Shown: positions 34,757 to 43,490, counted from the first letter of the stretch. The stretch: DNA of 64,000 nt from Aeromicrobium sp. A1-2 (GCF_003443875.1 NZ_CP027482.1:3038001-3102000), one strand, 5' to 3'. The notes: generated from the letters alone by a model not told the origin. Program-made: numbers and translations.

Positions 34757-35728
34757 ATGCGTGCCGTGATTGCTCCCGACCCCGGCGGGGTCAACGCCCT
34801 CGTCGTCGTCGACCGCCCCCAGCCCGTGCCCGGCCCCGGTGAGGTCCTGATCCGCGTCACTGCGGCCGGGATCAATCGCTCGGACCTGCTGCAGCGTCGC
34901 GGCTTCTATCCGCCGCCCGAGGGCGTCACCGACGTACTCGGACTCGAGTGCTCGGGCGACATCGTCGCGGTCGGCGAGGGCGTCACTGACCTGCCACCCG
35001 GCACGCACGTCTGCGCTCTGCTGGCCGGCGGCGGTTACGCGGAGTACGTCGCAGTGCCCGCGGGCCAGGTCGCAACGGTCCCCTTGGGTGTCTCCCTCGT
35101 CGATGCGGGCGGGCTCATGGAGGTGGCCTGCACGGTGTGGTCCAACGTCTTCATGATGGGCAAGCTCCAGCACGGCGAGACCTTGCTGGTGCACGGCGGT
35201 GCCAGTGGGATCGGAACCATGGCGATCCAGCTGGGCAAGGCTTTCGGAGCACGCGTCATCGTCACGGTCGGGTCGCCTGAGAAGGCCGATTTCTGTCGCG
35301 CGCTCGGGGCCGACATGACGATCGACTACACCAAGCACGACTTCGCCGAGGAGATGAAGCGGGCCAATGTCCAGGCTGACGTCATCCTCGACATCATCGG
35401 CGCGAAGTACTTCGAGGCCAACGTGTCAGCGCTCGCGACCGCAGGCCGGCTCGTCGTGATCGGGATGCAGGGCGGCGTCAAGGCCGAGATCAACCTCGGC
35501 GCGCTGATGGTCAAGCGCGCTGCCGTGATGGCCACGACGCTGCGGGCACGCCCGTCGGCGGAGAAGTCGGCGATCGTGTCGGCGATGGTCGCCCAGGTCT
35601 GGCCGTTGATCTCCGACGGCACGGTCCGGCCGGTCACGCACGCGACCTATCCGCTGGAAGACGTCCGGCTCGCCCACCAGGTGCTGGAGGACTCCAGCCA
35701 CAGCGGCAAGGTCCTGCTCACGACCTGA
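34757..35728 (+). CDS. NAD(P)H:quinone oxidoreductase, zinc-independent MDR family
   Basis: A 323-residue medium-chain dehydrogenase/reductase of the quinone oxidoreductase (QOR/p53-inducible PIG3-like) group. The GroES-like N-domain (about 25-110; GINRSDLLQRRGFYPPP) lacks the catalytic zinc ligands, and the Rossmann domain begins at LVHGGASGIGTMAIQLGKAFG (about 140-160, split here by a turn). It reduces quinones or enones with NADPH in the cytoplasm. TAGCCT (34745-34750) ends 6 nt before the ATG, so the mRNA is probably leaderless. Confidence 0.9.
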   Translation: MRAVIAPDPGGVNALVVVDRPQPVPGPGEVLIRVTAAGINRSDLLQRRGFYPPPEGVTDVLGLECSGDIVAVGEGVTDLPPGTHVCALLAGGGYAEYVAVPAGQVATVPLGVSLVDAGGLMEVACTVWSNVFMMGKLQHGETLLVHGGASGIGTMAIQLGKAFGARVIVTVGSPEKADFCRALGADMTIDYTKHDFAEEMKRANVQADVILDIIGAKYFEANVSALATAGRLVVIGMQGGVKAEINLGALMVKRAAVMATTLRARPSAEKSAIVSAMVAQVWPLISDGTVRPVTHATYPLEDVRLAHQVLEDSSHSGKVLLTT

Positions 35729-35798
35729 TCACGCACGTACGCGTCGCTTTCGAACCGCAGTCGATGCTGGGGCGAGTCTGCGCGGCTAGGCTCTGGCC

Positions 35799-36302
35799 AT
35801 GACTGAGCAGCAGCCGGAGATCATCGGAACCGACGGTCAGGCCGCCCCCCCGCCGTTGGCAGGGACATCGCTGGGCGACCTCGTCGAGCAGCCCGCCAAG
35901 GTCATGCGCATCGGCGGAATGGTCCGGCAGCTGCTCGAGGAGGTCAAGGCCGCTCCGCTCGACGAGGCGAGCCGGGCGAGACTCCGCGACATCCACCTGC
36001 AGTCGATCAAGGAGCTCGAGGACGGACTGGCCCCCGAGCTGGTCGACGAGCTCGAGCGGCTGAGCCTCCCATTCGACGGCGAGACCCCGAGCGAGGGCGA
36101 GCTGCGCATCGCCCAGGCGCAGCTCGTGGGGTGGCTCGAGGGCCTGTTCCACGGCATCCAGGCCGCGCTCTACGCCCAGCAGGTCCAGGCCCAGTCGCAG
36201 TTCCAGAACATGCGACTGGCTCTACCGGGTCCAAACGACGTCAAAGGTGACGATTCGACTACTTCGGGCGAAAACAGTGGCTCAGGGGGCATGTACCTCT
36301 AG
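35799..36302 (+). CDS. bpa: Bacterial proteasome activator Bpa
   Basis: Bpa (PafE) is an ATP-independent ring activator that opens the 20S proteasome gate in actinobacteria and feeds it unfolded proteins. The 167-residue protein has the conserved helical core (GDLVEQPAKVMRIGGMVRQL, about 25-44; LVGWLEGLFHGIQAALYAQQ, about 108-127) and ends in MYL, a hydrophobic-Tyr-X motif (HbYX) needed for docking to the proteasome alpha ring, after a flexible Gly/Ser-rich tail. Its presence implies this organism has a 20S proteasome, which is not in the window. TAGGCT (35787-35792) ends 6 nt before the ATG: predicted leaderless. Confidence 0.93.
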   Translation: MTEQQPEIIGTDGQAAPPPLAGTSLGDLVEQPAKVMRIGGMVRQLLEEVKAAPLDEASRARLRDIHLQSIKELEDGLAPELVDELERLSLPFDGETPSEGELRIAQAQLVGWLEGLFHGIQAALYAQQVQAQSQFQNMRLALPGPNDVKGDDSTTSGENSGSGGMYL

Positions 36303-36377
36303 AGTTGACCTCACTGTGAGCTAGGACTGACGCAGGAGTGTCGTCGGTCATGGCTCTCGATGGGAAAGAGGGAGCCC

Positions 36378-36941
36378 ATGACCATCGTGGTCGACAAGAC
36401 AACACCTCCGTGCGCAACCACGCCGGAGGTCTTTCACGACGAGCTGCTGCACTCGCCCCCGGCGCGGACCGACATCACCGCCGCCGAGTGGGAGCAGCTG
36501 GCCGTCAAGCGCGCCGCCGTGCACCGACAGTGCGCCGGGTGCCCACTCATGATCGACTGCCTCTATCGGGCCGTCGTCGAGGTCGACGTGTCGGGCTACG
36601 CCGCCTGCACGACCGAGATCGATCGGCAGCAGATCCGCCACCGGCTCGGCATCGTGATCCAGCAACCCAGCTCGGTGCCCTATGGCGCAGCTCGGGTCGG
36701 TGGAGGCCCGGTCAGCCACGAGTCCGTCATGACGGTGCGCCACGCGTACCCCAAGGACACCTGCCACCAGCTCGCCGAACGCCTGGGCTGCTCGACCTCG
36801 ACGGTCAAGCGCCACCTGCGCCGCGCACGCGAGCAGAAGCAGGACCAGGCGATGCAGCCCCGCGTGTCGACACCCACGCTGCCCAGCATCGACGCCGTGC
36901 TGGACTGCTTCGACGAGCTGGAGTCCAGCCGGGTCGCCTGA
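36378..36941 (+). CDS. WhiB-like Fe-S protein fused to a C-terminal helix-turn-helix
   Basis: A 187-residue protein combining two regulators. Residues about 10-95 look WhiB-like: Cys12 and the cluster motif C52-A-G-C55-x5-C61 match C...CxxCx5C, followed by a divergent turn region (VSGYAACTTEIDRQQ) in place of the usual G-V/I-W-G-G. A linker leads to an HTH at about 128-153 (HQLAERLGCSTSTVKRHLRR) with a basic end. WhiB proteins bind a 4Fe-4S cluster and sigma factor; the extra HTH suggests direct DNA recognition. ATG 36378 (MTIVVDK) with GAGGGA 5 nt upstream is preferred over ATG 36360. It follows bpa by 75 bp. Confidence 0.75.
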   Translation: MTIVVDKTTPPCATTPEVFHDELLHSPPARTDITAAEWEQLAVKRAAVHRQCAGCPLMIDCLYRAVVEVDVSGYAACTTEIDRQQIRHRLGIVIQQPSSVPYGAARVGGGPVSHESVMTVRHAYPKDTCHQLAERLGCSTSTVKRHLRRAREQKQDQAMQPRVSTPTLPSIDAVLDCFDELESSRVA

Positions 36942-36960
36942 GCAGCACCGCCGGGCTCGG

Positions 36961-37746
36961 CTAGACGTACTTGCTGAGCTCGGCGACCAGGCCGTCGACG
37001 TCGATCGAGCCGGTCACATCATCGGCAGCGGCCTTGAGCGAGTCCGGCGCCTGACCCATCGCGACGCCGCGACCCGCCCAGCGCAGCATCTCCAGGTCGT
37101 TGTTGCCGTCGCCGACGGCCAGCACCTCGGACTGCGCGATGCCGAGCTTGGCGCACAGGAACTCCAGCCCGGACGCCTTCGAGACGCCCTCGGGCGCAAG
37201 ATCGAGCCACGCCGAGTAGCCGATGTAGTAGTTGGTGCCGATCAGCCCGAGGTCCTTGACGATCGCGGTGAACTCATCGGGCGTGTGGTCGGCCGAACGG
37301 ATCACGACGCGAGCCACGGGCTCGGAGATCAGTGACTCGACGTCTTCGACCACGAACTGACCGCTGATCTCGTTGTCGGGGAACGGCTTGTTGAGCCGAA
37401 ATCCCACTCCGACCTCCTCGACCGCGACGAGAGCGTCCGGCATGTGCTCCAGAACACGACGGACCGCCTCGCTGGCGTCGAAGGTCACGACGTCGAGCAG
37501 CTCGACGTCCGGGTCGTAGCGCATCGTCACGGCGCCGTTGCTCGCGACGGCGTAGCCCTGGGTGAAGCCGAGGTTGGCGACGACGTCCATGACACCGGGG
37601 ACCCCGCGACCCGTCGCGATGACCGTCTCGATGCCGGCGTCGCGCGCCGCGTGGACCACGTCGCGCACGGCTGTCGACATGACGTTGTCGCCGTCGACGA
37701 TCGTGCCGTCGACGTCGAGTGCGATGAGCCGCGGGCGCCAGGTCAC
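36961..37746 (-). CDS. HAD-superfamily Cof-type phosphatase
   Basis: A 261-residue HAD hydrolase of the Cof/YidA group, cytoplasmic sugar-phosphate or FMN/PLP phosphatases. Motif I is [13 protein letters not shown] (about 7-19), motif II VIATGRG, motif III Lys in [10 protein letters not shown], and motif [14 protein letters not shown] (about 210-221). The frame is open upstream into serS, but the GTG at 37744-37746 overlaps the serS stop (GTGA) and gives the correct N-terminus. Co-translation with serS is indicated, an order often seen in actinobacteria. Confidence 0.92.
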   Translation of the reverse strand: MTWRPRLIALDVDGTIVDGDNVMSTAVRDVVHAARDAGIETVIATGRGVPGVMDVVANLGFTQGYAVASNGAVTMRYDPDVELLDVVTFDASEAVRRVLEHMPDALVAVEEVGVGFRLNKPFPDNEISGQFVVEDVESLISEPVARVVIRSADHTPDEFTAIVKDLGLIGTNYYIGYSAWLDLAPEGVSKASGLEFLCAKLGIAQSEVLAVGDGNNDLEMLRWAGRGVAMGQAPDSLKAAADDVTGSIDVDGLVAELSKYV

Positions 37747-39014
37747 GATGCGATCGGCCTCAGGACCTCGCCGAGCAATGGATGCAGAGCGGCGGGGAGA
37801 CGGACCGAGCCATCGGCCTGCTGCCCGTTCTCCAGCAGCGCGATGATCGTGCGGGTCATGGCGCACAGCGTGCCGTTGAGCGTCGCCGCCGGCGAGGTGC
37901 CTTCGTCGCCACGCACCCGGATGTCGAGTCGGCGCGACTGGAACTCGGTGCAGTTGGACGCCGAGGACACCTCGCGGTACTTGCCCTGCGTGGGGATCCA
38001 GGCCTCGCAGTCGAACTTGCGGATCGCCGAGAGCCCGAGGTCGCCCGAGGCCACGTCGATGACGCGGTACGGCAGCTCGAGGGCGTCCAGCCAGGCCCGC
38101 TCCCAGCCGAGGATGCGTTCGTGCTCGGCGGCTGCCTCTTCGATCGTCGTGTAGACGAACATCTCGACCTTGTCGAACCAGTGCACGCGGAAGATCCCGC
38201 GGGTGTCCTTGCCGTACGACCCGGCCTCGCGGCGGAAGCACGGGCTGAACGCGGCGTAGCGGCGCGGCAGTGAAGCGGCGTCGAGGATCTCGTCCGAGTG
38301 ATAGGCCGCCATCGGCACCTCGGAGGTGCCCACGAGGTAGAGGCCGTCCTTCTCGAGGTGGTAGACATCGTCGGCCGCCTGGCCGAGGAATCCCGTGCCC
38401 TCCATCGCGCGCTCGTTGACGAGGGCCGGCGGAATCATCGGCGTGAAGCCCCACGCGGCGGCCTTGCTCATCGCGAGCTGGGTCAGCGCGAGCTCGAGCT
38501 GTGCACCGACACCGGTCAGGAAGTAGAAGCGGGCGCCGCTGACCTTGGCACCGCGCTCGGTGTCGATCGCACCGAGCATCTGGCCGAGCTCGAGGTGGTC
38601 GCGCGGCTCAAATCCCTCGGCGGCGAAGTCACGGGGTGTGCCGACGGTGTCCAGCACGACGAAGTTGTCCTCGCCACCCTGCGGCGCGTCCGCCGATGCG
38701 AGGTTGGGAAGCGTCTTCATGAGCCGCTCGAACGTGTCCGCTGCCTCGACCTGAGCGGCCTCGGCGTCCTTGACTTGCTGGCTGAGCTCCTTGGTGCGGG
38801 CCAGCAGCTGCTGCTTCTCCTCGCCCTGCGCCTGGGGGATCAGCTTGCCGAGGTTCTTCTGCTCGCCACGCACGGCTTCGTACGCCGAGATCGTGGACCG
38901 TCGCTGCTCGTCCGCGGCGATGAGTTCGTCGACGATGTCGGTCGACTCACCTCGGCGTTGCTGGGCGGCGCGCACGGCGTCAGGGTCGTCTCGCAAGATT
39001 CTCGGGTCGATCAC
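37743..39014 (-). CDS. serS: Seryl-tRNA synthetase
   Basis: Class II aminoacyl-tRNA synthetase that charges tRNA-Ser; 423 aa. An N-terminal coiled-coil arm (about 30-100; [35 protein letters not shown]) that contacts the long variable arm of tRNA-Ser precedes the catalytic core with motif 2 ([15 protein letters not shown], about 258-272) and motif 3 near the C-terminus. The start is GTG at 39012-39014; TAGGCT (39021-39026, minus strand) ends 6 nt upstream, so a leaderless mRNA is predicted. Two of its tRNA substrates are encoded at 22.5 and 23.1 kb. Confidence 0.98.
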   Translation of the reverse strand: MIDPRILRDDPDAVRAAQQRRGESTDIVDELIAADEQRRSTISAYEAVRGEQKNLGKLIPQAQGEEKQQLLARTKELSQQVKDAEAAQVEAADTFERLMKTLPNLASADAPQGGEDNFVVLDTVGTPRDFAAEGFEPRDHLELGQMLGAIDTERGAKVSGARFYFLTGVGAQLELALTQLAMSKAAAWGFTPMIPPALVNERAMEGTGFLGQAADDVYHLEKDGLYLVGTSEVPMAAYHSDEILDAASLPRRYAAFSPCFRREAGSYGKDTRGIFRVHWFDKVEMFVYTTIEEAAAEHERILGWERAWLDALELPYRVIDVASGDLGLSAIRKFDCEAWIPTQGKYREVSSASNCTEFQSRRLDIRVRGDEGTSPAATLNGTLCAMTRTIIALLENGQQADGSVRLPAALHPLLGEVLRPIAS

Positions 39015-39087
39015 GGCTTCAGCCTATCGCCCGGCTCGCGGTCCCAGATCGGTCGACTAGAGTTGATCGACCCCTGAGGAGGAAGCC

Positions 39088-40704
39088 GTGTCGTTCGACC
39101 TGCGCCGTGCTGCGCCCGCCCGACCCTCGATCCTCCTGTGGGTCCTGGCCATACCGGCTGCCCTGTTCGCGATCCTCGCGGTCTCGGTCGGCTTCAAGCT
39201 CGACGCGATCACCTCGCTGGACCAGGACGTTGCCCAGAACGCCTACGCTTTCAGCGCCCGGCACGACGGCCTCGTCACCTTCCTCGACGTCGTGGCGGTG
39301 GTCTTCAGCAACCTGGGCTGCGCCATCGCGCTGGCGCTGCTTGCGGCCTACGCCCTGTGGCGCCGCGAGCGACGGGTCGCGATCTGGATCGTCGCAAGCG
39401 CCGCCGTCGCGATCATCGGCAATGCGCTGATCAAGCTGGCCTTCGACCGGCAGCGTCCGGTCTTCGACACCCCCCTGCACGAGATCGGTGGCTACTCCTT
39501 CCCGAGCGGACACTCCGCCGGCGCCGGAATGTTCTTCACCGTGGCAATCCTGGTGACGATCGTGCTGACCGGTCGCGGCCTGCGCCGTCGGGTCATCGTG
39601 TCGGTCCTGGCCCTGCTCGCAATCGGCGTCGGCGCGAGTCGCATCTATCTCGGCGTGCACTACCTCAGCGATGTGGTTGCGGGGCTGAGCTTCGGCGTCG
39701 TCGTCGCCCTCGGCCTGTGGATCCTGCTGGTGACCGACGCAGCCCGCCTGCCGCACGAGCTCGCCGCACTGACCGGCACGGGCCGCAAACGGGCTGCCGT
39801 GATCCTCAACCCGGCCAAGGTCGGCGACATCGACGAGTTCAAGGCCAGGGTCCGTCTCGTCGCAATGCGCGACGGCTGGGGCGAGCCCAGCTGGTACGAG
39901 ACGACCATTGAGGACCCCGGCCACGGTCAGGCGGCCGCCGCCCTGCACGAGGGCGTCGACCTGATCGTCGCGGCCGGCGGAGACGGCACGGTGCGCGCGG
40001 TCTGCGAAGAGCTGGCTCGCACCGGGGTCGCGGTCGGCATCCTGCCGCACGGCACCGGCAACCTGCTGGCTCGCAACCTGTCGATCCCGCTCAACACCCG
40101 CGATGCGCTCGACGTGGTGTTCGGCGGCCAGGACCGGGCGATCGACCTCTCCACGCTGCACACCGACTCCGGCACGGACACGACATTCCTCGTCATGGCC
40201 GGGCTCGGCATGGACGCCGCGATCATGACCGGCGTCAACGACCAGCTCAAGAGCAAGGTGGGCTGGCTGGCGTACTTCGTCAGCGGGGTCAAGGCGGCAC
40301 GCTTCCCCGCGATGAAGGTCCAGATCTCGGTCGACGACGGCGAGCCCAAGAAGTTCCGCGCGCGCACCGTCGTGGTCGGCAACGTCGGCTTCCTGCAGGG
40401 TGGCATCCCGCTGCTGCCGGACGCCGAGATCGACGACGGACTGCTGGACGTCGTCGTGATCGCGCCCAAGCGATTCATCGGGTGGCTCGCGATCATCGTG
40501 CGGGTCATCGGTCGACAGAAGCGCACCAACGAACGGCTCGACCGGCTGACCGGCCGCAAGGTGCACATCACGGCCGAGAAGGCCATGCCGATGCAGCTCG
40601 ACGGCGATCCCGTCGGCGACGGCATGGAAATCACCGCCGAAGTCCAGCCCGGCGTCCTGCTGGTCCGCGTGCCGCTGGCACCCGCACCGGCCGCAGCGAT
40701 CTGA
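39088..40704 (+). CDS. PAP2 phosphatase-diacylglycerol kinase fusion protein
   Basis: A 538-residue fusion of two lipid enzymes. Residues about 1-225 form a six-helix PAP2 phosphatase with the motifs KLAFDRQRP, PSGHS (in YSFPSGHSAGAG) and SRIYLGVHYLSDV. Residues about 235-530 are a DAGK-type lipid kinase catalytic domain (RKRAAVILNPAKV, AAGGDGTVRAVCEEL, LPHGTGNLLARNL). Together they could dephosphorylate phosphatidic acid or a polyprenyl phosphate and re-phosphorylate the lipid, possibly to interconvert lipid pools. The GTG at 39088 follows a strong GAGGAGG ribosome site; TAGAGT (39057-39062) is a possible -10. It is followed by the hydrolase gene after 25 bp. Confidence 0.92.
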   Translation: MSFDLRRAAPARPSILLWVLAIPAALFAILAVSVGFKLDAITSLDQDVAQNAYAFSARHDGLVTFLDVVAVVFSNLGCAIALALLAAYALWRRERRVAIWIVASAAVAIIGNALIKLAFDRQRPVFDTPLHEIGGYSFPSGHSAGAGMFFTVAILVTIVLTGRGLRRRVIVSVLALLAIGVGASRIYLGVHYLSDVVAGLSFGVVVALGLWILLVTDAARLPHELAALTGTGRKRAAVILNPAKVGDIDEFKARVRLVAMRDGWGEPSWYETTIEDPGHGQAAAALHEGVDLIVAAGGDGTVRAVCEELARTGVAVGILPHGTGNLLARNLSIPLNTRDALDVVFGGQDRAIDLSTLHTDSGTDTTFLVMAGLGMDAAIMTGVNDQLKSKVGWLAYFVSGVKAARFPAMKVQISVDDGEPKKFRARTVVVGNVGFLQGGIPLLPDAEIDDGLLDVVVIAPKRFIGWLAIIVRVIGRQKRTNERLDRLTGRKVHITAEKAMPMQLDGDPVGDGMEITAEVQPGVLLVRVPLAPAPAAAI

Positions 40705-40729
40705 TCCCGACCCCCATGACGGAGACACC

Positions 40730-41596
40730 ATGAGCACGACAGCGGTCGTTGCTGCCCACGAACGTTCCGGCCGGCGTTTCACCGCGGCAGGCCTCGACAG
40801 CTTCGCCCTCGACCAGGGAATCGGACCGACCGTGGTGTGCATGCACGGCGTCCCGGCCTCGTCGTTCCTCTATCGCAAGGTCGTGCCTGAGCTCGCGGCC
40901 CGCGGCCTGCGAGGTGTCGCCTTCGACCTGCCCGGCCTTGGCCTGGCTGACCGCCCCCGCGGCTTCGACTACTCCTGGACCGGGCTCGGGGCGTTCGCGG
41001 CCGAGGCGGTCGACGCTCTGGGAATCACCGGGCAGGTCCATCTCGTCGTGCACGACGTCGGCGGACCCGTCGGCTTCGAGCTCGCCGGCGCCCTGGCCGA
41101 CCGCGTCGCGTCCATGACGGTCCTCAACACGCTGGTCGAGGTCGACACGTTCCACCGCCCCTGGTCGATGGAGCCATTCGCCCATCGCGGTGTCGGCGAG
41201 GTCTACCTGCGCGGACTCACCAAGCCGCTGTTCCGGCTGCTGATGCGGATGCAGGGCGTCGCCGACATGTCCGCCGTGACCAAGGACGAGTTCGGGGCGT
41301 ACGTCGACCTGCTCAAGCGCGAGGACGGCGGCCGAGCGTTCCTGCAGATCATGCGCGGCTTCGAGCTCACCCGGGCCAAGCGCGACCAGTACGTCGAGCT
41401 CCTCGGCAGCGGCCGGTTCCCGGTGCAGGTCGTGTGGGGCGCGCAGGACCCGGCGCTGAAGCTCGCGACGGCGGGCGAGCAGGCCCGGCGCGCGGCCGGG
41501 GTCGACTCGATCGTCCGCCTGCCGGGGAAGCACTTTCTGCAAGAAGACCAGGCTCCCGCAATCGCCGAGCAGGTCCGCTCCTTCATCGCCGGCTGA
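40730..41596 (+). CDS. Alpha/beta hydrolase related to haloalkane dehalogenases
   Basis: A 288-residue alpha/beta hydrolase closest in pattern to haloalkane dehalogenases. The oxyanion loop CMHGVPASSFLYRKV resembles the family HGxPxSSxLYR, and the nucleophile elbow reads LVVHDVGGPVGFEL with an Asp nucleophile. The tryptophan that normally follows that Asp (HDWG) and helps bind halide is Val here, so dehalogenase activity is doubtful; an epoxide hydrolase or ester hydrolase is possible. The catalytic His lies in GKHFLQED near the end. It probably shares a transcript with the PAP2-kinase gene 25 bp upstream. Confidence 0.82.
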   Translation: MSTTAVVAAHERSGRRFTAAGLDSFALDQGIGPTVVCMHGVPASSFLYRKVVPELAARGLRGVAFDLPGLGLADRPRGFDYSWTGLGAFAAEAVDALGITGQVHLVVHDVGGPVGFELAGALADRVASMTVLNTLVEVDTFHRPWSMEPFAHRGVGEVYLRGLTKPLFRLLMRMQGVADMSAVTKDEFGAYVDLLKREDGGRAFLQIMRGFELTRAKRDQYVELLGSGRFPVQVVWGAQDPALKLATAGEQARRAAGVDSIVRLPGKHFLQEDQAPAIAEQVRSFIAG

Positions 41597-41609
41597 CCGT
41601 CCGCGGGCG

Positions 41610-42614
41610 TCAGCCTGCGACGTGGGCGTCGATCTCGGCGAGGATCGTGGTCTTGGTGGCGTCGGCCGCGAACGAGGCCCGCACGGCGCCTCGGGCCAGA
41701 TCGGCCACGCCGGCGTCGTTGAGCCCCAGCAGGTCGGCGGCAACCTCGTACTCATGGTTGAGGGTCGTCGCGAACATCGGAGGGTCGTCAGAGTTGATCG
41801 TGATCGGCACCCCGGCCGCGACGAGCTGGGGCAGCGGGTGCTCGGCCATCGACGGCACCGACTGCGTGCAGACGTTGGAGGTGGGGCACACCTCCAGGGT
41901 GATCTGCCGCTCGGCGAGGTAGTGCATCAGCGTTGGATCCTGGGCCGCGGCGATGCCGTGCCCGATGCGCTCGGCGCCGAGATGGTTGATCGCGTCCCAG
42001 ATCGTCTGCGGACCGGTCGACTCGCCGGCGTGCGGGACGCTGCGAAGGCCGGCAGCGATCGCCTGCTCGAAGTGTGGGGCGAACTGCGGACGCGGCACGC
42101 CGACCTCGGGGCCACCCAGACCGAAGCTCACGAGCCCGTCGGGCCGCAACCGCAGCGCGGTGTCGAGCGTGACATCTGCACCGGGAATGCCGAACTCACC
42201 GGGGATGTCGAAGCACCACTGCAGCGTGATGCCGAGCTCCGCCTCGGCCCGGCGTCGAGCGTCCTCGATGGCCTCGCAGTACGCCTCGGCCGAGATCCCG
42301 GCCAGGATCGAGGTGTACGGCGTCATCGTCAGCTCCGCGTAGCGCACGTTCTGCGCCGCGAGATCACGTGCCACGTCATAGGTCAGCGTCCACACGTCCT
42401 CGGGCGTACGGATCAGGTCGACGACGGAGAGATAGACCTCGATGAAGTGCCCGAAGTCGGTGAAGGTGAAGTAGTCCGCCAGCAGGTCCGGATCGCTCGG
42501 CACCGTGGTCTGCCCCTCGTACCGGGAGGCGAGCTCGGCAACGGTGTGCGGCGACGCTGAACCAACGTGGTGGACGTGAAGCTCTGCCTTGGGCAGCTCA
42601 GAGATGAACGACAT
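41610..42614 (-). CDS. add: Adenosine deaminase
   Basis: A 334-residue zinc hydrolase that converts adenosine to inosine in purine salvage. The N-terminal metal motif is ELPKAELHVHHVGSASP, the form found in streptomycete enzymes instead of HxHLEG. The second zinc/proton residues are in VPHAGEST, the His/Glu shuttle in GAERIGHGIAAAQD, and the last Asp-Asp in INSDDPPMF. The frame extends to 42650, but ATG 42612-42614 fits the family start and lies 6 nt after a TACCCT -10 (42621-42626), so a leaderless mRNA is predicted. Aminodeoxyfutalosine or adenine deaminase activity cannot be excluded. Confidence 0.92.
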   Translation of the reverse strand: MSFISELPKAELHVHHVGSASPHTVAELASRYEGQTTVPSDPDLLADYFTFTDFGHFIEVYLSVVDLIRTPEDVWTLTYDVARDLAAQNVRYAELTMTPYTSILAGISAEAYCEAIEDARRRAEAELGITLQWCFDIPGEFGIPGADVTLDTALRLRPDGLVSFGLGGPEVGVPRPQFAPHFEQAIAAGLRSVPHAGESTGPQTIWDAINHLGAERIGHGIAAAQDPTLMHYLAERQITLEVCPTSNVCTQSVPSMAEHPLPQLVAAGVPITINSDDPPMFATTLNHEYEVAADLLGLNDAGVADLARGAVRASFAADATKTTILAEIDAHVAG

Positions 42615-42656
42615 CTCGCGAGGGTATCGAGCCGGCGCCGTCTGAGGCACGCAGGC

Positions 42657-43046
42657 TCAGGCCTCCACGCTCTGCTGCCGCTGGACGACCGTCCCGCGAT
42701 CGTCGAACTCCACGTCGACGGTCAGCAGGACCTCGCCGTTGATCGAGAACTCGACTCGGTTCTCCTCGGCGGTCAGGTTGCCCGCAGTGCCCTCCTCGAG
42801 CCACGTCGTCGAGCCGATGAGGCTGACCAGCGCGACCTTGGCGCCGTTGTCGATCTGGCCTCGGAACACCACTGGTCCCGGTCCCGAGTCGCGAATCACC
42901 AGCGCCGTGCGGCTGACCGAAGGATCGTCGACGGCAACCGTGAGGTCCTCGACCCCTCCAGCTCGTCCGAACGTCCATTTTTCATCGACGTCGAGCACGG
43001 CTTCGCCGCTCTCGCCGACGGAGCTCTTCCACATCACGGTGATCAT
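42657..43046 (-). CDS. Small FHA-like domain protein
   Basis: A 129-residue protein with an FHA-like beta-sandwich pattern: WTFGRAGGVEDLTVAV (about 23-38), DDPSVSRTALVIRDSG (about 39-54) and a late GEVLLTVDVEFDD strand. The Arg of GR and Ser of SR are in place, but the usual SxxH histidine is absent and read as SRTAL, so phosphothreonine binding may be altered. ATG 43044-43046 with GAAAGG 7 nt upstream is chosen. It directly follows the frameshifted small gene (42982-43367), whose second frame runs into it. FHA proteins act in Ser/Thr kinase signalling; the partner is unknown. Confidence 0.65.
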   Translation of the reverse strand: MITVMWKSSVGESGEAVLDVDEKWTFGRAGGVEDLTVAVDDPSVSRTALVIRDSGPGPVVFRGQIDNGAKVALVSLIGSTTWLEEGTAGNLTAEENRVEFSINGEVLLTVDVEFDDRGTVVQRQQSVEA

Positions 43047-43367
43047 GGTGCTGCCTTTCGATCGTGATGACTTTTTCATGGCTCAGCGGCACCCACACGG
43101 TGAATCCAGAACTGATCCAGTCCCACAGCGTGACAGAGACAGTCGCATCGGTGCAGGTCAGTGCCCGAAACTGCCGCGATCCCACGCGGCGACGACGGAT
43201 CCGATGGCACCCGGAGGGCACGCGAGCCGGATTCGGTCGCCGATCGAATATTGGCATAGCTCGTCATAGGCCCGTCTCTCGCTGCTCTCCATGACGGTAG
43301 GCAGGTATCGCAGATCCTCAGGACGGCGCCGGAAATCGGTGCTATACCGGAGTGAAGGCTTCGGCAC
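42982..43367 (-). pseudogene. Small Trp-rich gene split by a frameshift near 43167
   Basis: Two open frames meet at the run TTTCGGG (43164-43170, minus strand). The first (43158-43367) reads to AAWDRGSFGH and stops; the next frame continues seamlessly as FRALTCTDATVSVTLWDWI and FTVWVPLSHEKVITIERQ down to 42982, overlapping the FHA-like gene by 65 bp. Inserting one base after AGTTT restores a protein of about 100-128 residues. Starts available are GTG 43367 or ATG 43292. The composition (Trp, Val, Ser rich) looks protein-like in both halves. It may be a pseudogene, a sequencing error or a -1 programmed frameshift; no family recognised. Confidence 0.5.
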
Positions 43368-43490
43368 ATCGAGGTCAAGACGACCCGATCCACATTCCTC
43401 GGGTTGTCAAGGGAGTGCATCATCGCGCAGGGAGCGCGGAACATACGGACGTCGCGTGAGCCGCGACGTCCGTCCACCGAAAGCCAAAGC

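Noticed and set aside
37747..38454. Upstream part of the HAD frame inside serS
   Set aside because: It is out of frame with serS and lacks HAD motifs; the GTGA overlap fixes the HAD start at 37746.
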